A stretch of 64,000 nucleotides of DNA, taken from the NCBI GenBank assembly GCA_025454955.1, contig JALONL010000001.1:1-64000 (forward strand). Reading direction: 5' to 3'. This document shows, piece by piece, positions 33,101-42,240 of the stretch (the first letter of the stretch is position 1; the number at the start of each line of letters is the position of its first letter). The notes beneath the pieces were generated by a model. That model saw nothing but the letters and a program-made list of their open reading frames with translations, had not been told where the DNA came from and did not search any database. This stretch comes from Bacteroidia bacterium (GTDB lineage: Bacteria; Bacteroidota; Bacteroidia; Palsa-965). The position numbers and the translations under genes are program-made.

Positions 33101-36100
33101 GGTTGTTTCCACCAACTGCGGAGCCACATGGACATCGGTGTTTCTGAAAGGCGGAACCACACTGGCCACCGTTCCCGACCAGACCACCGCGTTTACACCC
33201 ACCAACACACAGTGGCGCAACGAGTCAGTAAACCTTAATGCGTATGCCGGACAAACGAGTGTAATTATCGCTGTGCGCAACCGCGGCCGCTACGGAAATA
33301 ATATTTATGTGGACAACATAAACATTACCGGAGCCAGCGCGCCCGCAGGTCCCACGGCCGCATTTACAGCCAGTGCAACCACCGTATGTGCAGGCACAGC
33401 CGTAAACTTTACCGATAACTCAACCGGATCGCCCACAAGCTGGAGCTGGACATTCCCCAGCGCCACACCGGCCACTTCCACCACACAAAGCCCAAGTGGC
33501 GTGGTATGGAACACCGCAGGCACCTACACTGTAACGCTCACTGCCACCAATGCAAACGGCAACAACAGCACCACACAGGTAATTACTGTAAATGCGCGGC
33601 CCACAGTTACGGCCACTTCGTCGAGTGCCAGCATTTGTGTGGGATCAAACACCACGCTTACCGGCGGCGGAGCAAACACGTATAACTGGATGCCCGGCAA
33701 CCTGAGCGGTGCCAGCGTAACGGTATCGCCCACCACCACTACTACCTATACGGTAACAGGCACCAACACGGTAACCGGCTGCACCAATACACAAACACGC
33801 ACCATTACCGTAAACAACCTGCCCACGGTTACGGCCACTGCATCCAACACCAGCATTTGTGTGGGATCGAGCACCACGCTCACCGGCGGCGGTGCAAACA
33901 CCTACAACTGGATGCCCGGTAACCTGAGCGGTGCAAGCGTAACTGTGTCGCCCACCACTACCACCACGTACACCGTAACAGGCACCAACACCGTAACCGG
34001 TTGCAGCAATACGCAAACACGCACCATTACGGTAAACAACCTGCCCACAGTTACGGCCACCTCATCAAGCGCCACAGTGTGTTCAGGTTCGCCCGTAACA
34101 CTTACCGGCGGCGGAGCAAACACCTACAACTGGATGCCCGGCAACCTGAGCGGTGCTTCGGTTACCGTGAATCCCACGGCTACCACCACGTACACCGTAA
34201 CAGGCACCAACACCGTAACCGGTTGCAGCAATACACAAACGCGCACCATTACCGTTAACAACCTTCCCACGGTTACGGCCACTTCGTCGAGTGCCACGGT
34301 GTGTGCCGGTTCGGCAGTAACACTTACCGGCGGCGGAGCCAATACCTATAACTGGATGCCCGGCAACCTGAGCGGCGCGAGTGTATCGGTAAATCCCACC
34401 GCTACCACCACTTACACCGTAACCGGAACCAACACCGTAACCGGTTGCAGCAATACGCAAACGCGCACCATTACCGTAAACAACCTGCCCACAGTTACTG
34501 CCAGCGCATCGAGCACCAGCATCTGCACAGGCAATCAGGTAACACTTAGCGGCAGCGGCGCCAACACCTACAACTGGATGCCCGGCAACCTGAGTGGCGC
34601 GAGTGTAACCACCACACCGGCATCAACCACCACGTACACTGTAACCGGAACCAATACAATAACCGGTTGCAGCAATACGCAAACACTTACCGTAAACGTA
34701 GGCAGCCAGCCCACAGTAACTGCCAGCAGCAGCAACAGCAGCATTTGTGCCGGCGGAAACACCACGCTTAATGCCAGCGGAACAAGCACCTACACCTGGA
34801 TGCCCGGCAACCTGAGCGGTGCCAGCATCAGCGTATCGCCTGCTACCACCACAACCTACACGGTAACCGGTGTGAACGGCCCCGGCTGCCAGAATACGGC
34901 TACCGTACTGGTAACTGTGAATTCGCTGCCTTCGGTAACTGCTTCTGCTTCGAACAATGCAGTGTGCGCAGGCAATGCCGTAACACTTAACGGCAGCGGT
35001 GCAAACACCTACTCGTGGATGCCCGGCAACCTGAGCGGCGCTTCGGTTACCACTGTGCCTTCGGCCACCACCACGTTTACCGTAACAGGCACAAACACCG
35101 TGACCGGTTGCAGCAATACACAAACCACATCGGTAACTGTGAATGCGCTGCCTTCGGTAACTGCTTCTGCTTCGAATAATGCAGTGTGCGCAGGCAACGC
35201 CGTAACACTTACAGGCAGCGGTGCAGCCAGCTACTCGTGGCAGCCCGGCAACCTGAGCGGTACTTCTGTAACTGATACGCCTTCGGCCACCACCACCTAC
35301 ACTGTAACCGGAACCGATGGTAATAACTGTTCGGCCACTTCAACTGTGAGTGTAACAGTGAATGCACTGCCCACAGTAAGCGCCAGCGCATCAAACAACA
35401 CCGTTTGTGCAGGAAGCCCGGTAACACTTACCGGCAATGGAGCAAGCAGCTACTCTTGGCAGCCCGGCAACCTGAGCGGTGTTTCAGTAACCGACACACC
35501 TTCGGCAAACACTACCTACACCGTTACCGGAACCGACGGCAACAACTGCTCGGCCACTTCAACGGTGAGTGTAACGGTGAATGCGTTGCCCACACTCACC
35601 ACATCGGGCGACGTATCTATCTGTCCCGGAGGAATAACCACGATTACTGTTTCGGGAGCAACAAACTACTCCTGGATGCCCGGCAACCTGAGCGGTTCGA
35701 GCCAGTCGGTGAGTCCGTCGGCCACGATCACTTACACCATTACCGGAACCGATGCCGCCAACTGCAGCAATACCACATTGGTAACTGTAACCGTGGGCAC
35801 ACCTCCTGCCACACCGTCTATTACCAACGTGGGCAACGTGCTTACTTCTTCTGTAACCGGCGCATCGTATCAGTGGTACCTCAACGGCAACCCGATTGCC
35901 GGTGCCACCTCGCAAAGCTACACGGCCACACAGTCAGGCAGCTACACCGTGGAAGTGTTTGATGCCAACGGCTGCTCATCGGGCCAGTCGAACCCGACTG
36001 TGATTACCGATGTAACTGCCACCACGCCTGTAGCCGATCTGTTCCAGGTAACACCCAACCCAAACAATGGTGAGTTTACCATTGCCATTGATGCATCGGC

Positions 36101-36287
36101 CACCGAAGACTTTGTGATTGAAGTGTTCAATGCACTTGGTCAGGTAGTGTACACCGAAAACCTTACCAATTTCTCTGGTCAGTATCGTCACGAGATGCGC
36201 GTGCGCGAATACGGATCGGGTATGTACTCGATACGTTTACGCAGCAACAAAAACGAAAACATCATTCGCGTTATCGTGAATAACTAA
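30138..36287 (+). CDS. secreted BNR/sortilin-like propeller protein with PKD, MAM-like and Ig repeats, T9SS type A tail (2049 aa)
   Basis: Layout: signal peptide (LAFLLLSTVGLLAQ, ~1-20); a conserved lead segment (YKRWADYMEPRVYPSGDLSL); a BNR/VPS10-like propeller (~155-800) with many Asp-box-like blades such as GLWKTTNGGASWT, IYRTTNGGTSWTQ and TYGRGVWEVDIY; PKD 1 (~812-893, FTDQSSFAPTGWSWTFPGG); a MAM/CUB-like sandwich (~897-1070, EGFENATFLPVNWT to YVDNINITG); PKD 2 (~1071-1153); ten Ig-like repeats of ~74 residues (~1154-1886); a further Ig domain (YQWYLNGNPIAGATSQ); and a type A T9SS sorting domain (FQVTPNPNNGEFTIAID, GSGMYSIRLRSNKNE). It is a large surface or extracellular protein; binding to glycans or adhesion is plausible but not shown. 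It is a paralogue of the protein at 36914 and is closed by a terminator at 36315. Confidence 0.92.
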   Translation: MKTLRITLAFLLLSTVGLLAQQWQEPLPAGNSATFSQVQASFYQTWGQIEQQVMAARVANAPYQGKFNTPNSPNVPAPSTKGGYKMYKRWADYMEPRVYPSGDLSLPSTTWERFQNYLNSNPVAMQQYQMSRVGNPIGNSPNSFNGPSLPSVLNSTWQFIGPTGAPTGGGAGRINFVRFDPTNTNIIWAGAPAGGLWKTTNGGASWTTNTDQLTVIGCTDIAIDYTNTNIMYLATGDGDAGDTYSIGILKSTDGGATWNPTGLTWTVNQGRTISRLHIHPTNPQILLAATSNGIYRTTNGGTSWTQTQTANSFKDMEFKPGDPNTVYATGTRFFKSTDNGVTWSQITSGLPTNTQTNRMGIAVTPANAAYVYVLAGDAGNSGFYGLYRSTDSGTTFTQRSNTPNIMGWSSTGSGTGGQSWYDLAIAASPTQQDVIIIGGINIWRSTNGGTSWTINGHWTGTGAPYVHADIHDLIFLPGSGTTYFSGNDGGVFKTTNSGVAWSDISANMCIAQIYRVGLSGSNASLHITGHQDNGTNIRNGASYFETMGGDGMDCFIDRTNNNVMYGEQYNGSLNRTTNGGASWTGITSGLTGNAAWVTPWYQDPSVANTIYVGYTNMFKSTNQGTTWTQLTALPTSPGGTIVDFRVAPSNNQVIYVARSTGLFKTTNGGTSWTTVTGTLPVGSAAITRVAVASNDPNTVLVTFSGYSSANKVFRTTNGGTSWTNISTGLPNLPANCITVMPGSTNGAYYVGMDVGVYYIDNTFTSWQPYFTGLPNVPVFDLEVYVPTGKLRTATYGRGVWEVDIYNPGTLPPVAQFVASTTTVCPGTGVNFTDQSSFAPTGWSWTFPGGTPASSTAQNPTNINWSAPGTYTITLVASNANGSSTYTQTITVLGSQAPPLTEGFENATFLPVNWTANNINNDGIFWERSNVGRNSSWSAKFDNYSLDVAGARDEMWAPRMSFASLQNCTLTFDVSYARYDATYSDTLEVVVSTNCGATWTSVFLKGGTTLATVPDQTTAFTPTNTQWRNESVNLNAYAGQTSVIIAVRNRGRYGNNIYVDNINITGASAPAGPTAAFTASATTVCAGTAVNFTDNSTGSPTSWSWTFPSATPATSTTQSPSGVVWNTAGTYTVTLTATNANGNNSTTQVITVNARPTVTATSSSASICVGSNTTLTGGGANTYNWMPGNLSGASVTVSPTTTTTYTVTGTNTVTGCTNTQTRTITVNNLPTVTATASNTSICVGSSTTLTGGGANTYNWMPGNLSGASVTVSPTTTTTYTVTGTNTVTGCSNTQTRTITVNNLPTVTATSSSATVCSGSPVTLTGGGANTYNWMPGNLSGASVTVNPTATTTYTVTGTNTVTGCSNTQTRTITVNNLPTVTATSSSATVCAGSAVTLTGGGANTYNWMPGNLSGASVSVNPTATTTYTVTGTNTVTGCSNTQTRTITVNNLPTVTASASSTSICTGNQVTLSGSGANTYNWMPGNLSGASVTTTPASTTTYTVTGTNTITGCSNTQTLTVNVGSQPTVTASSSNSSICAGGNTTLNASGTSTYTWMPGNLSGASISVSPATTTTYTVTGVNGPGCQNTATVLVTVNSLPSVTASASNNAVCAGNAVTLNGSGANTYSWMPGNLSGASVTTVPSATTTFTVTGTNTVTGCSNTQTTSVTVNALPSVTASASNNAVCAGNAVTLTGSGAASYSWQPGNLSGTSVTDTPSATTTYTVTGTDGNNCSATSTVSVTVNALPTVSASASNNTVCAGSPVTLTGNGASSYSWQPGNLSGVSVTDTPSANTTYTVTGTDGNNCSATSTVSVTVNALPTLTTSGDVSICPGGITTITVSGATNYSWMPGNLSGSSQSVSPSATITYTITGTDAANCSNTTLVTVTVGTPPATPSITNVGNVLTSSVTGASYQWYLNGNPIAGATSQSYTATQSGSYTVEVFDANGCSSGQSNPTVITDVTATTPVADLFQVTPNPNNGEFTIAIDASATEDFVIEVFNALGQVVYTENLTNFSGQYRHEMRVREYGSGMYSIRLRSNKNENIIRVIVNN
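33598..35797 (+). repeat. ten tandem ~222-bp coding repeats
   Basis: Each unit encodes a pattern such as LPTVTAT, then C(A/V)GS, YNWMPGNLSGASV, TTTTYTVTGTN and VTGCSNTQT. Units 1-5 are near-identical, with starts spaced 222 bp apart (for example 33820, 34042, 34264, 34486). Units 6-10 have diverged and some are 3-6 bp shorter. Close DNA identity marks recent expansion by recombination. Confidence 0.85.
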
Positions 36288-36314
36288 TTGCGCCCGATAC
36301 CCTGCAAGAAGAGA

Positions 36315-36345
36315 AGCCCCGGATGTAATGTCCGGGGTTTTTCTT
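36315..36345 (+). terminator. intrinsic terminator after the 2049-aa protein gene
   Basis: A GC-rich 9-bp stem (36315-36323 with 36331-36339, one G-U pair) and 7-nt loop, followed by TTTTTCTTTG. It begins 28 bp after the stop codon. Confidence 0.9.
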
Positions 36346-36913
36346 TGTAATTATTTCAGGAAACAAACCCGGTATTCTCTGCCCGTGTTACACCAGCAAC
36401 CGCAGGTGTTTGGGCTGATTTGACAATTTATTGTTCTTATTTTATTTGGGGTGTGAAATATACTTTGTGATATTCTCCAATTAATACCAGCGTAATCTGG
36501 CAGATTACAAATTTTAAGATCGATGCACTAAGAAATTTTCCAGTAAAAAGAATTCTATTCCCTGAAAGGTTTCTAAATTACGTTTGTGGATTATCCCGAA
36601 AATCATTTCCTCTGAAAAACATTCACACAAACCAGAAATAAACGCAACCCTAATCAGCTTTCAAATACCATACGCATCATATAAAAAGCGTTTAATTGCA
36701 TGTGGTGTAATTCTATGCCTGGAGTTGGTAACCCGGCATAGAAATACCCTTTGTTCCTTGAAAATGCATATTTCTGTCGGGCACCGGTTAATTTTGTGCA
36801 GACAAAGAGATTTATCCACCCCTGTCCGTTAAACATCCGGCTGATAATGAACATTTAAGCCTTCTAAATCCATAAGTATTTACGATATTGTACGGCTCAA
36901 TAATTGCACGCCA
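36346..36913. other. 568-bp AT-rich intergenic region, no gene seen
   Basis: Only short ORFs with no ribosome-binding site or recognisable protein pattern are present (the longest is 82 codons at 36584-36832). It presumably carries the promoter of the 1439-aa paralogue, but I see no clear -33/-7 pair. Confidence 0.4.
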
Positions 36914-39900
36914 ATGACAACTAAACAAATTTCCCTGCTGACCACAGGGATCATTTTAGCTGCAACCGTATTTGCCCAGACACCTGCTGCCGACAACTGG
37001 CAACAGCAGCGAATGATTCCCGGCACCAGCTTTTACACCATACAGCACACTTTCGACTCGGCCTGGGCCGGACGCGAAGCAGAGATGTTGGCCGAGCGCC
37101 ACGAACAGCGTACACGCAGCGGCGAACAGGAAGAACAGGACGGAACCTGGTTTCATTACAAACGCTGGGAATGGTTTACCGAACCCCGCGTGTATCCGAG
37201 CGGCGATATTTCATTGCCTTCCACCACCTACGCGCGTTTTCAGGATTATCTCATGAATACTCCGGCGGCGCAGGCGCAGTATTATGCTTCTGTCATGCGT
37301 TCGGCTTCTTCCACTCCCTCGTGGTCGTTTGTGGGGCCGGTGGGTGCGCCTTCCTTTGGCGGAGCGGGACGCATAAACTGTGTGCGTTTCGACGGTACCA
37401 ACACCAATGTAATTTATGCCGGTGCGCCTGCGGGCGGTTTGTGGAAAACCACCAACGGCGGCGCAAGCTGGACCTGCCTCACCGATTTTCAGGCACGCAT
37501 TGGCTGCTCTGATGTGGCCATTGACCCGGCCAATCCAAACATTCTTTACCTCGGCACCGGCGATAACGATGCCGGAGACACATACAGCATCGGCGTACTC
37601 AAATCGACCGACGGCGGATTAACCTGGAGCCAGACCGGACTTACGTTTGCGCCCAGTCTCACCCGCCGCATTGCACGCGTGCTTATCGATCCAACCAACA
37701 GCAACATTGTGTATGTGGCCGCCTCCAACGGCATTTTCAAAACTACCGATGCCGGTGTAACCTGGATTCAGGTTTCGCAGTTTGGCGCAAAAGATATGGA
37801 AATGAAGCCCGGCGATCCGAATACGCTCTACATTGCCGGCACACGGTTTTATGCGACCTACAACGGTGGCGCAAACTGGACACAGGTAACCACAGGACTT
37901 CCGCAGTCTAATGTGGTTTCGCGCCTGGCCATTGCAGTTACTCCCGCCGACCCCAATATGGTGTATGTGCTTGCCGGTGCCGCCGGAAGCAATGGTTTTG
38001 AAGGAATTTACCGCTCTACAAACAGCGGACAAAGTTTTGTAAACCGGGCTTCATCGCCCAACCTGCTTGGCTGGGATCCTTCGGGCGGCGATACCGACGG
38101 ACAGGCCTGGTACGATCTTGCCATTGCCGCTTCGCCGGTTGATCCTGATGTGGTTTACACCGGAGGCGTAAACATTTGGCGGTCTGACGATGGCGGCCTT
38201 AACTGGAACCTCAATGCACACTGGTATGGCGGCGGCGGCGTGCCTTACGTACATGCCGATATACATGATCTTGTATTTGTGCCCGGCACCAGCGGCACTG
38301 TATATTCGGGCAACGACGGTGGTGTGTTTTTCACCAACAACAGCGGAAATGCATGGAGCGATCTGAGCGCCAACATGGGCATTGCCCAGATTTACCGCCT
38401 CGGCATTTCGGCCGGCAACAGCGGCACACTCATTACCGGCCACCAGGACAACGGTACCAACCTGAAAACAGGCAGCAACTACGAAGAAGTTCTCGGCGGC
38501 GATGGCATGGATTGTTTCATTGACCGTACCAACAACAGCGTAATGTACGGCTCCATTTACTACGGCGATTTTTACCGCTCTACCAACGGGGGAAACAACT
38601 GGACCGGTGTGACCACCGGCCTTACCGGCACCGGTGGCTGGGTTACGCCGTGGATTCAGGATCCCGTGCAGCCCGATGTGTTGTATGCCGGATACGGACA
38701 GGTATTTAAATCAAACAACCGGGGCACAAACTGGTTTCAGCTTGGCACCCTGCCCAATAGCTCCGATCTTACCGATGTGGTGGTGGCTCCTTCAAACACA
38801 CTCTACATATACACCACCAACGGTAATACCATTTTCCGCAGCACCAACGGAGGCCAGACCTGGAGCAACATTACTGGCCAGCTCGTTACCAGCGGAGCTT
38901 CTATTACCCGCATCATTGTTGATCCGCACAACGAGCGGCGAATCTGGCTCACTTTCTCGGGATATAATGCGGCGCAGAAGGTAATGGTAAGCACCGATGC
39001 CGGCACAACCTATACAAATATTTCAAATGGTTTGCCCAATCTCCCTGCCAACTGCGGCGTGGCCGTACCAGAGGCGGGCAATGGGCTGGTGTTTATTGGC
39101 TGCGATGTGGGCGTATATTACCGCACCGACAACAGCGGCACCTGGATGCCCTACTTCACTGCACTGCCGCACGCTCCGGTGAGCGACATGGAAGTATTTG
39201 AACCCACACAAACACTCCGCATCTCCACTTATGGCCGTGGAGTGTGGGAATGTACCATAGATGCATCGCTGCTGGCTCCGCTGGCCGATTTTGGCGTTAG
39301 TTCGGCACAAATTTGTCCCGGCAGCACAGTGCAGTTTACCGATCTGACTTCGCACAATCCTACCTCGTGGAGCTGGTCCTTCCCCGGCGGAACACCTTCT
39401 TCGTCGGTGGTACAAAATCCGTCGGTAACTTATCCTGCGCCGGGTGTGTATGCCGTAACGCTTACTGCGGCCAATGCTGCAGGCAATTCGGTGGCCTCAC
39501 GCACAGGTTATATTGTGGTAAGCGGCGCACAGCCACTTCCATACACCGAAAGCTTTTTATCGCCCGCGTTTCTGCCTTCGGGCATGAGCATGGTAAATGG
39601 CGGCAACCCTTCGCTTAACTGGGCTTACAACGCCGCCGGAAATACCAACACCGGCAGCGCAGTGTTCTACAACTTCAACAGCAATGCGCAGGGCGATCAG
39701 GACATGCTGCAGTTGCCCGGATTTGATTTGACCGGTGTAACCTCGCCGCAGCTTTCGTTCGATGTGGCCTATGCGCGTTACAGTTCTTCGCGCAGCGATA
39801 CACTCGAAGTACTGGTGTCGAACGATTGCGGCGTAAGCTGGACACAGGTGTTCCTCAAAGGTGGCACACAGCTTTCTACTTCTTCGCAGCAAACCTCCGC

Positions 39901-41233
39901 ATTTGTGCCCACTGCCGCCCAGTGGCGCAACGAAGTGGTTTCGCTGAGCAGCTATGCGGGCAATGCTTCGGTAATGATCCGTTTCCGCAACCGTGGCCGC
40001 AACGGCAACAACCTTTTCCTCGACAATATTAACCTTGCCGCCACACCTGCTGCGGCACCGGTAGCTGCATTCACCGCACAAACGGTGTGTGCAGGCAGTC
40101 CGGCTTTGTTTGCCAACGCATCGGCTCCGGCGGCCACTTCGTTTGCCTGGACATTTACCGGAGCCACACCGGCCACTGCCACCACCGCACAGGCAAACCC
40201 GGTATGGAACAGCCCCGGCACCTACACGGTAGAACTCATCGCCTCCAACAGCTTTGGCAGCGACACCGTGCAGCAAACCATAACCGTACTTAGCAATCCG
40301 CTCGTCACCGCCACTGCCGACACAGCCGTGTGCGACAACTCGTGGATTCAACTCGCAGCCGGCGGCGGCACACAATACAGCTGGAGCCCCGGCGCCGGAC
40401 TCAGCGACAGCACCGTGGCCATGCCCTCACTGCAACTCTCCGCCACCACCGCATTCACGGTAACGGTTACCGATGGACAAGGCTGTTCAGCAACCGATAC
40501 TGTGCTGGCCACCGCCATTGCGTTGCCCGTATTCGCCATCGCTCCCACAAGCACCATCTGCCTCGGCGATACCATTGTGCTGGCCACCAACAACACCAGC
40601 TACAGCTACAACTGGCAGCCCCAGCAGCAACTCCTCACCTTCACCGCCGACGACAGTGTGCGGGTATTCCCCACCTACAATTTAACCTACACTGTAACCG
40701 CCACTGATATCACGGGCTGCGCATCATCGCAAACACGCACGGTAAATGTGTATCCTCCGTTGCTTACACCCGTTATTCTCGTAAACGGATTTACACTTAC
40801 GTCGTCGGTTACTGCGCAGTTTTACCAGTGGTACCAGAATGGTGTGGCCATTGCGGGAGCTACTTCACAAACGTATCAGGCCACTACGGCCGGCATGTAC
40901 ACGCTAATCCTGAGCAACACGCTCGGCTGTAGTTCAGAAGAGTCGCAACCGGTGCTGGTAAACGGCATTGCCGAAGCCGCCCCGCGCTTCTTCAACCTTC
41001 AACCCAATCCGAACAACGGTGTGTTTGAACTCCTGTTCGATGTGGAAGCCAGCGACGATTATGTACTCAGTATTTTCTCGGCCGATGGTAAGCGGGTATA
41101 TGAAGAACAGCTTGTAAATTTCAGCGGCCGCTACCAGCAGGTAATTGATCTTACTACAAACGGATCGGGCACTTACATGATTCGCTTAACCGGAAAACAG
41201 TCGCAGACAGTGCGGCAGCTGGTGGTGTTTTAA
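36914..41233 (+). CDS. secreted BNR-propeller protein with PKD and MAM-like domains, T9SS type A tail (1439 aa)
   Basis: Paralogue of the protein at 30138 with the same order of domains. It has a signal peptide (~1-21), the lead segment YKRWEWFTEPRVYPSGDISL, a BNR/VPS10-like propeller (~136-775; GLWKTTNGGASWTCL, SIGVLKSTDGGLTWSQ, STYGRGVWECTI), PKD 1 (~787-870; FTDLTSHNPTSWSWSFPGG), a MAM-like domain (~875-1040), PKD 2 (~1045-1125), three Ig-like domains in place of the ten repeats of its neighbour (TQYSWSPGAGL, YNWQPQQQLL, FYQWYQNGVAIAGATSQ), and a type A sorting domain (FFNLQPNPNNGVFELLFDVE, ending TVRQLVVF). It is probably an extracellular or surface protein; the propeller's ligand is unknown. 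The two genes arose by duplication followed by expansion of the Ig repeats in the first. Confidence 0.92.
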   Translation: MTTKQISLLTTGIILAATVFAQTPAADNWQQQRMIPGTSFYTIQHTFDSAWAGREAEMLAERHEQRTRSGEQEEQDGTWFHYKRWEWFTEPRVYPSGDISLPSTTYARFQDYLMNTPAAQAQYYASVMRSASSTPSWSFVGPVGAPSFGGAGRINCVRFDGTNTNVIYAGAPAGGLWKTTNGGASWTCLTDFQARIGCSDVAIDPANPNILYLGTGDNDAGDTYSIGVLKSTDGGLTWSQTGLTFAPSLTRRIARVLIDPTNSNIVYVAASNGIFKTTDAGVTWIQVSQFGAKDMEMKPGDPNTLYIAGTRFYATYNGGANWTQVTTGLPQSNVVSRLAIAVTPADPNMVYVLAGAAGSNGFEGIYRSTNSGQSFVNRASSPNLLGWDPSGGDTDGQAWYDLAIAASPVDPDVVYTGGVNIWRSDDGGLNWNLNAHWYGGGGVPYVHADIHDLVFVPGTSGTVYSGNDGGVFFTNNSGNAWSDLSANMGIAQIYRLGISAGNSGTLITGHQDNGTNLKTGSNYEEVLGGDGMDCFIDRTNNSVMYGSIYYGDFYRSTNGGNNWTGVTTGLTGTGGWVTPWIQDPVQPDVLYAGYGQVFKSNNRGTNWFQLGTLPNSSDLTDVVVAPSNTLYIYTTNGNTIFRSTNGGQTWSNITGQLVTSGASITRIIVDPHNERRIWLTFSGYNAAQKVMVSTDAGTTYTNISNGLPNLPANCGVAVPEAGNGLVFIGCDVGVYYRTDNSGTWMPYFTALPHAPVSDMEVFEPTQTLRISTYGRGVWECTIDASLLAPLADFGVSSAQICPGSTVQFTDLTSHNPTSWSWSFPGGTPSSSVVQNPSVTYPAPGVYAVTLTAANAAGNSVASRTGYIVVSGAQPLPYTESFLSPAFLPSGMSMVNGGNPSLNWAYNAAGNTNTGSAVFYNFNSNAQGDQDMLQLPGFDLTGVTSPQLSFDVAYARYSSSRSDTLEVLVSNDCGVSWTQVFLKGGTQLSTSSQQTSAFVPTAAQWRNEVVSLSSYAGNASVMIRFRNRGRNGNNLFLDNINLAATPAAAPVAAFTAQTVCAGSPALFANASAPAATSFAWTFTGATPATATTAQANPVWNSPGTYTVELIASNSFGSDTVQQTITVLSNPLVTATADTAVCDNSWIQLAAGGGTQYSWSPGAGLSDSTVAMPSLQLSATTAFTVTVTDGQGCSATDTVLATAIALPVFAIAPTSTICLGDTIVLATNNTSYSYNWQPQQQLLTFTADDSVRVFPTYNLTYTVTATDITGCASSQTRTVNVYPPLLTPVILVNGFTLTSSVTAQFYQWYQNGVAIAGATSQTYQATTAGMYTLILSNTLGCSSEESQPVLVNGIAEAAPRFFNLQPNPNNGVFELLFDVEASDDYVLSIFSADGKRVYEEQLVNFSGRYQQVIDLTTNGSGTYMIRLTGKQSQTVRQLVVF

Positions 41234-41315
41234 GAGTAATAATCAACGCATTTAAATACAATCTAAGAACCTCAAAAAAACATAAAAAACACCCCATAAA
41301 CACCCCTATTCAACC

Positions 41316-41369
41316 CAACAATCCCCCTGTCATTTCGAGCGGAGCCGAGAAAAGACAGGGGGATTGTTG
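41316..41369. repeat. 16-bp inverted repeat with TTTCGAGCGGAGCCGAGAAA-type loop
   Basis: The arms 41316-41331 and 41354-41369 match perfectly; the 22-nt loop holds the imperfect palindrome TTTCGAGCGGAGCCGAGAAA. Motifs of this type (GTCATTTCGAGC with a matching GAGAAA) are found as interspersed repeats in Bacteroidota genomes as far as I know. It lies 82 bp after the 1439-aa gene and may serve as its terminator, though no T-run follows. The rest of the 329-bp gap (41234-41562) is AT-rich and carries nothing I can identify. Confidence 0.6.
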
Positions 41370-41562
41370 TTGTAAGATTTCTGCACAAAGAAGAACCGGT
41401 GAATCAACCTTATTTCCCCTTTTCTGCTTCGCTGTCAATACCATTATGCTTGATAGCGAATCCGGCCCGGCTAATTTAAATACAACACAAATATGTAGTT
41501 CCCGAATCGGTCTGGGTTATATTCAGACACTTCCTGCGTCTTTCATAAATAATGCTTGTTAA

Positions 41563-42156
41563 TTAATCACCCTCATGCCAGATCGGCAATTTTCCCATTT
41601 TATATGGCTTTCTGTATACCGGAATTTTTATTCTTACCCATCTCGTAAGACCCAGTTTTCCTCCTGCTGTTTTTATAAGCATTAAACCTTTGTTGGGTAA
41701 TATTTTAAATGTAAGCCGGTAGTAATGTGGCACAACTACTTTAAACCAGCCCTGAACAACAAGATTATTCCCTTCAATTTTATACATTCCCCAATTGCCG
41801 TAAGTGGTATCAAGCAGAACAGTATCTGCTTTTGATGCCCGTATATCAAGTGCCGAAGAAATAAACACTCTGCCATTGGAATAAAATCGATACATCGTAT
41901 AAGCCGAGTCCTCTTCTTCTTTGTACTGAGGGTTGTCTTTTACAAAATAAACACTTGTCGTATCTATTTTCGACAGGGCTGCGTTGGTCATCTCAATAAT
42001 CTTCCTTTTCGCAAAGGAAAATTTACTCAACGGGGGATTGTAAGAGATTCGTTCTATATCTTCCTTTGTTTTATAATAGGGAGTCTGAGCAGCACCCGAT
42101 ACAGCAATCAAAAAAGGGAGAATTGATTTTAGTATTTTGTAAATCATTGTTTTCAA
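41563..42156 (-). CDS. secreted hypothetical protein (197 aa)
   Basis: A signal peptide (ILKSILPFLIAVSGAAQ) precedes a beta-rich domain: VYFVKDNPQYKEEEDSAYTM, YRFYSNGRVFISSALDI, YGNWGMYKIEGNNLVVQGWF, VVVPHYYRLTFKI. The pattern resembles small lipocalin- or META-like barrels often found in Bacteroidota secreted proteins, but I cannot name the family. No lipobox or T9SS tail is present, so it is probably periplasmic. It is AT-richer than its neighbours and stands alone between the hairpin at 41316 and the divergent phosphatase gene. Confidence 0.75.
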   Translation of the reverse strand: MKTMIYKILKSILPFLIAVSGAAQTPYYKTKEDIERISYNPPLSKFSFAKRKIIEMTNAALSKIDTTSVYFVKDNPQYKEEEDSAYTMYRFYSNGRVFISSALDIRASKADTVLLDTTYGNWGMYKIEGNNLVVQGWFKVVVPHYYRLTFKILPNKGLMLIKTAGGKLGLTRWVRIKIPVYRKPYKMGKLPIWHEGD

Positions 42157-42240
42157 AAATCTATCTGGTTAATAAAGATAAAAGACTTGGTTTTATTCCC
42201 TAAATAACCAATAATTTATACCGCTTCTTACCTTTACCCC

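Noticed and set aside
33598..35797. CRISPR-like regular repeats
   Set aside because: The 222-bp periodicity is in frame within a long protein gene, with no short repeat/spacer pattern and no cas genes.
36584..36832. 82-codon frame between the two BNR-protein genes
   Set aside because: No ribosome-binding site or recognised pattern; sits in AT-rich intergenic DNA.
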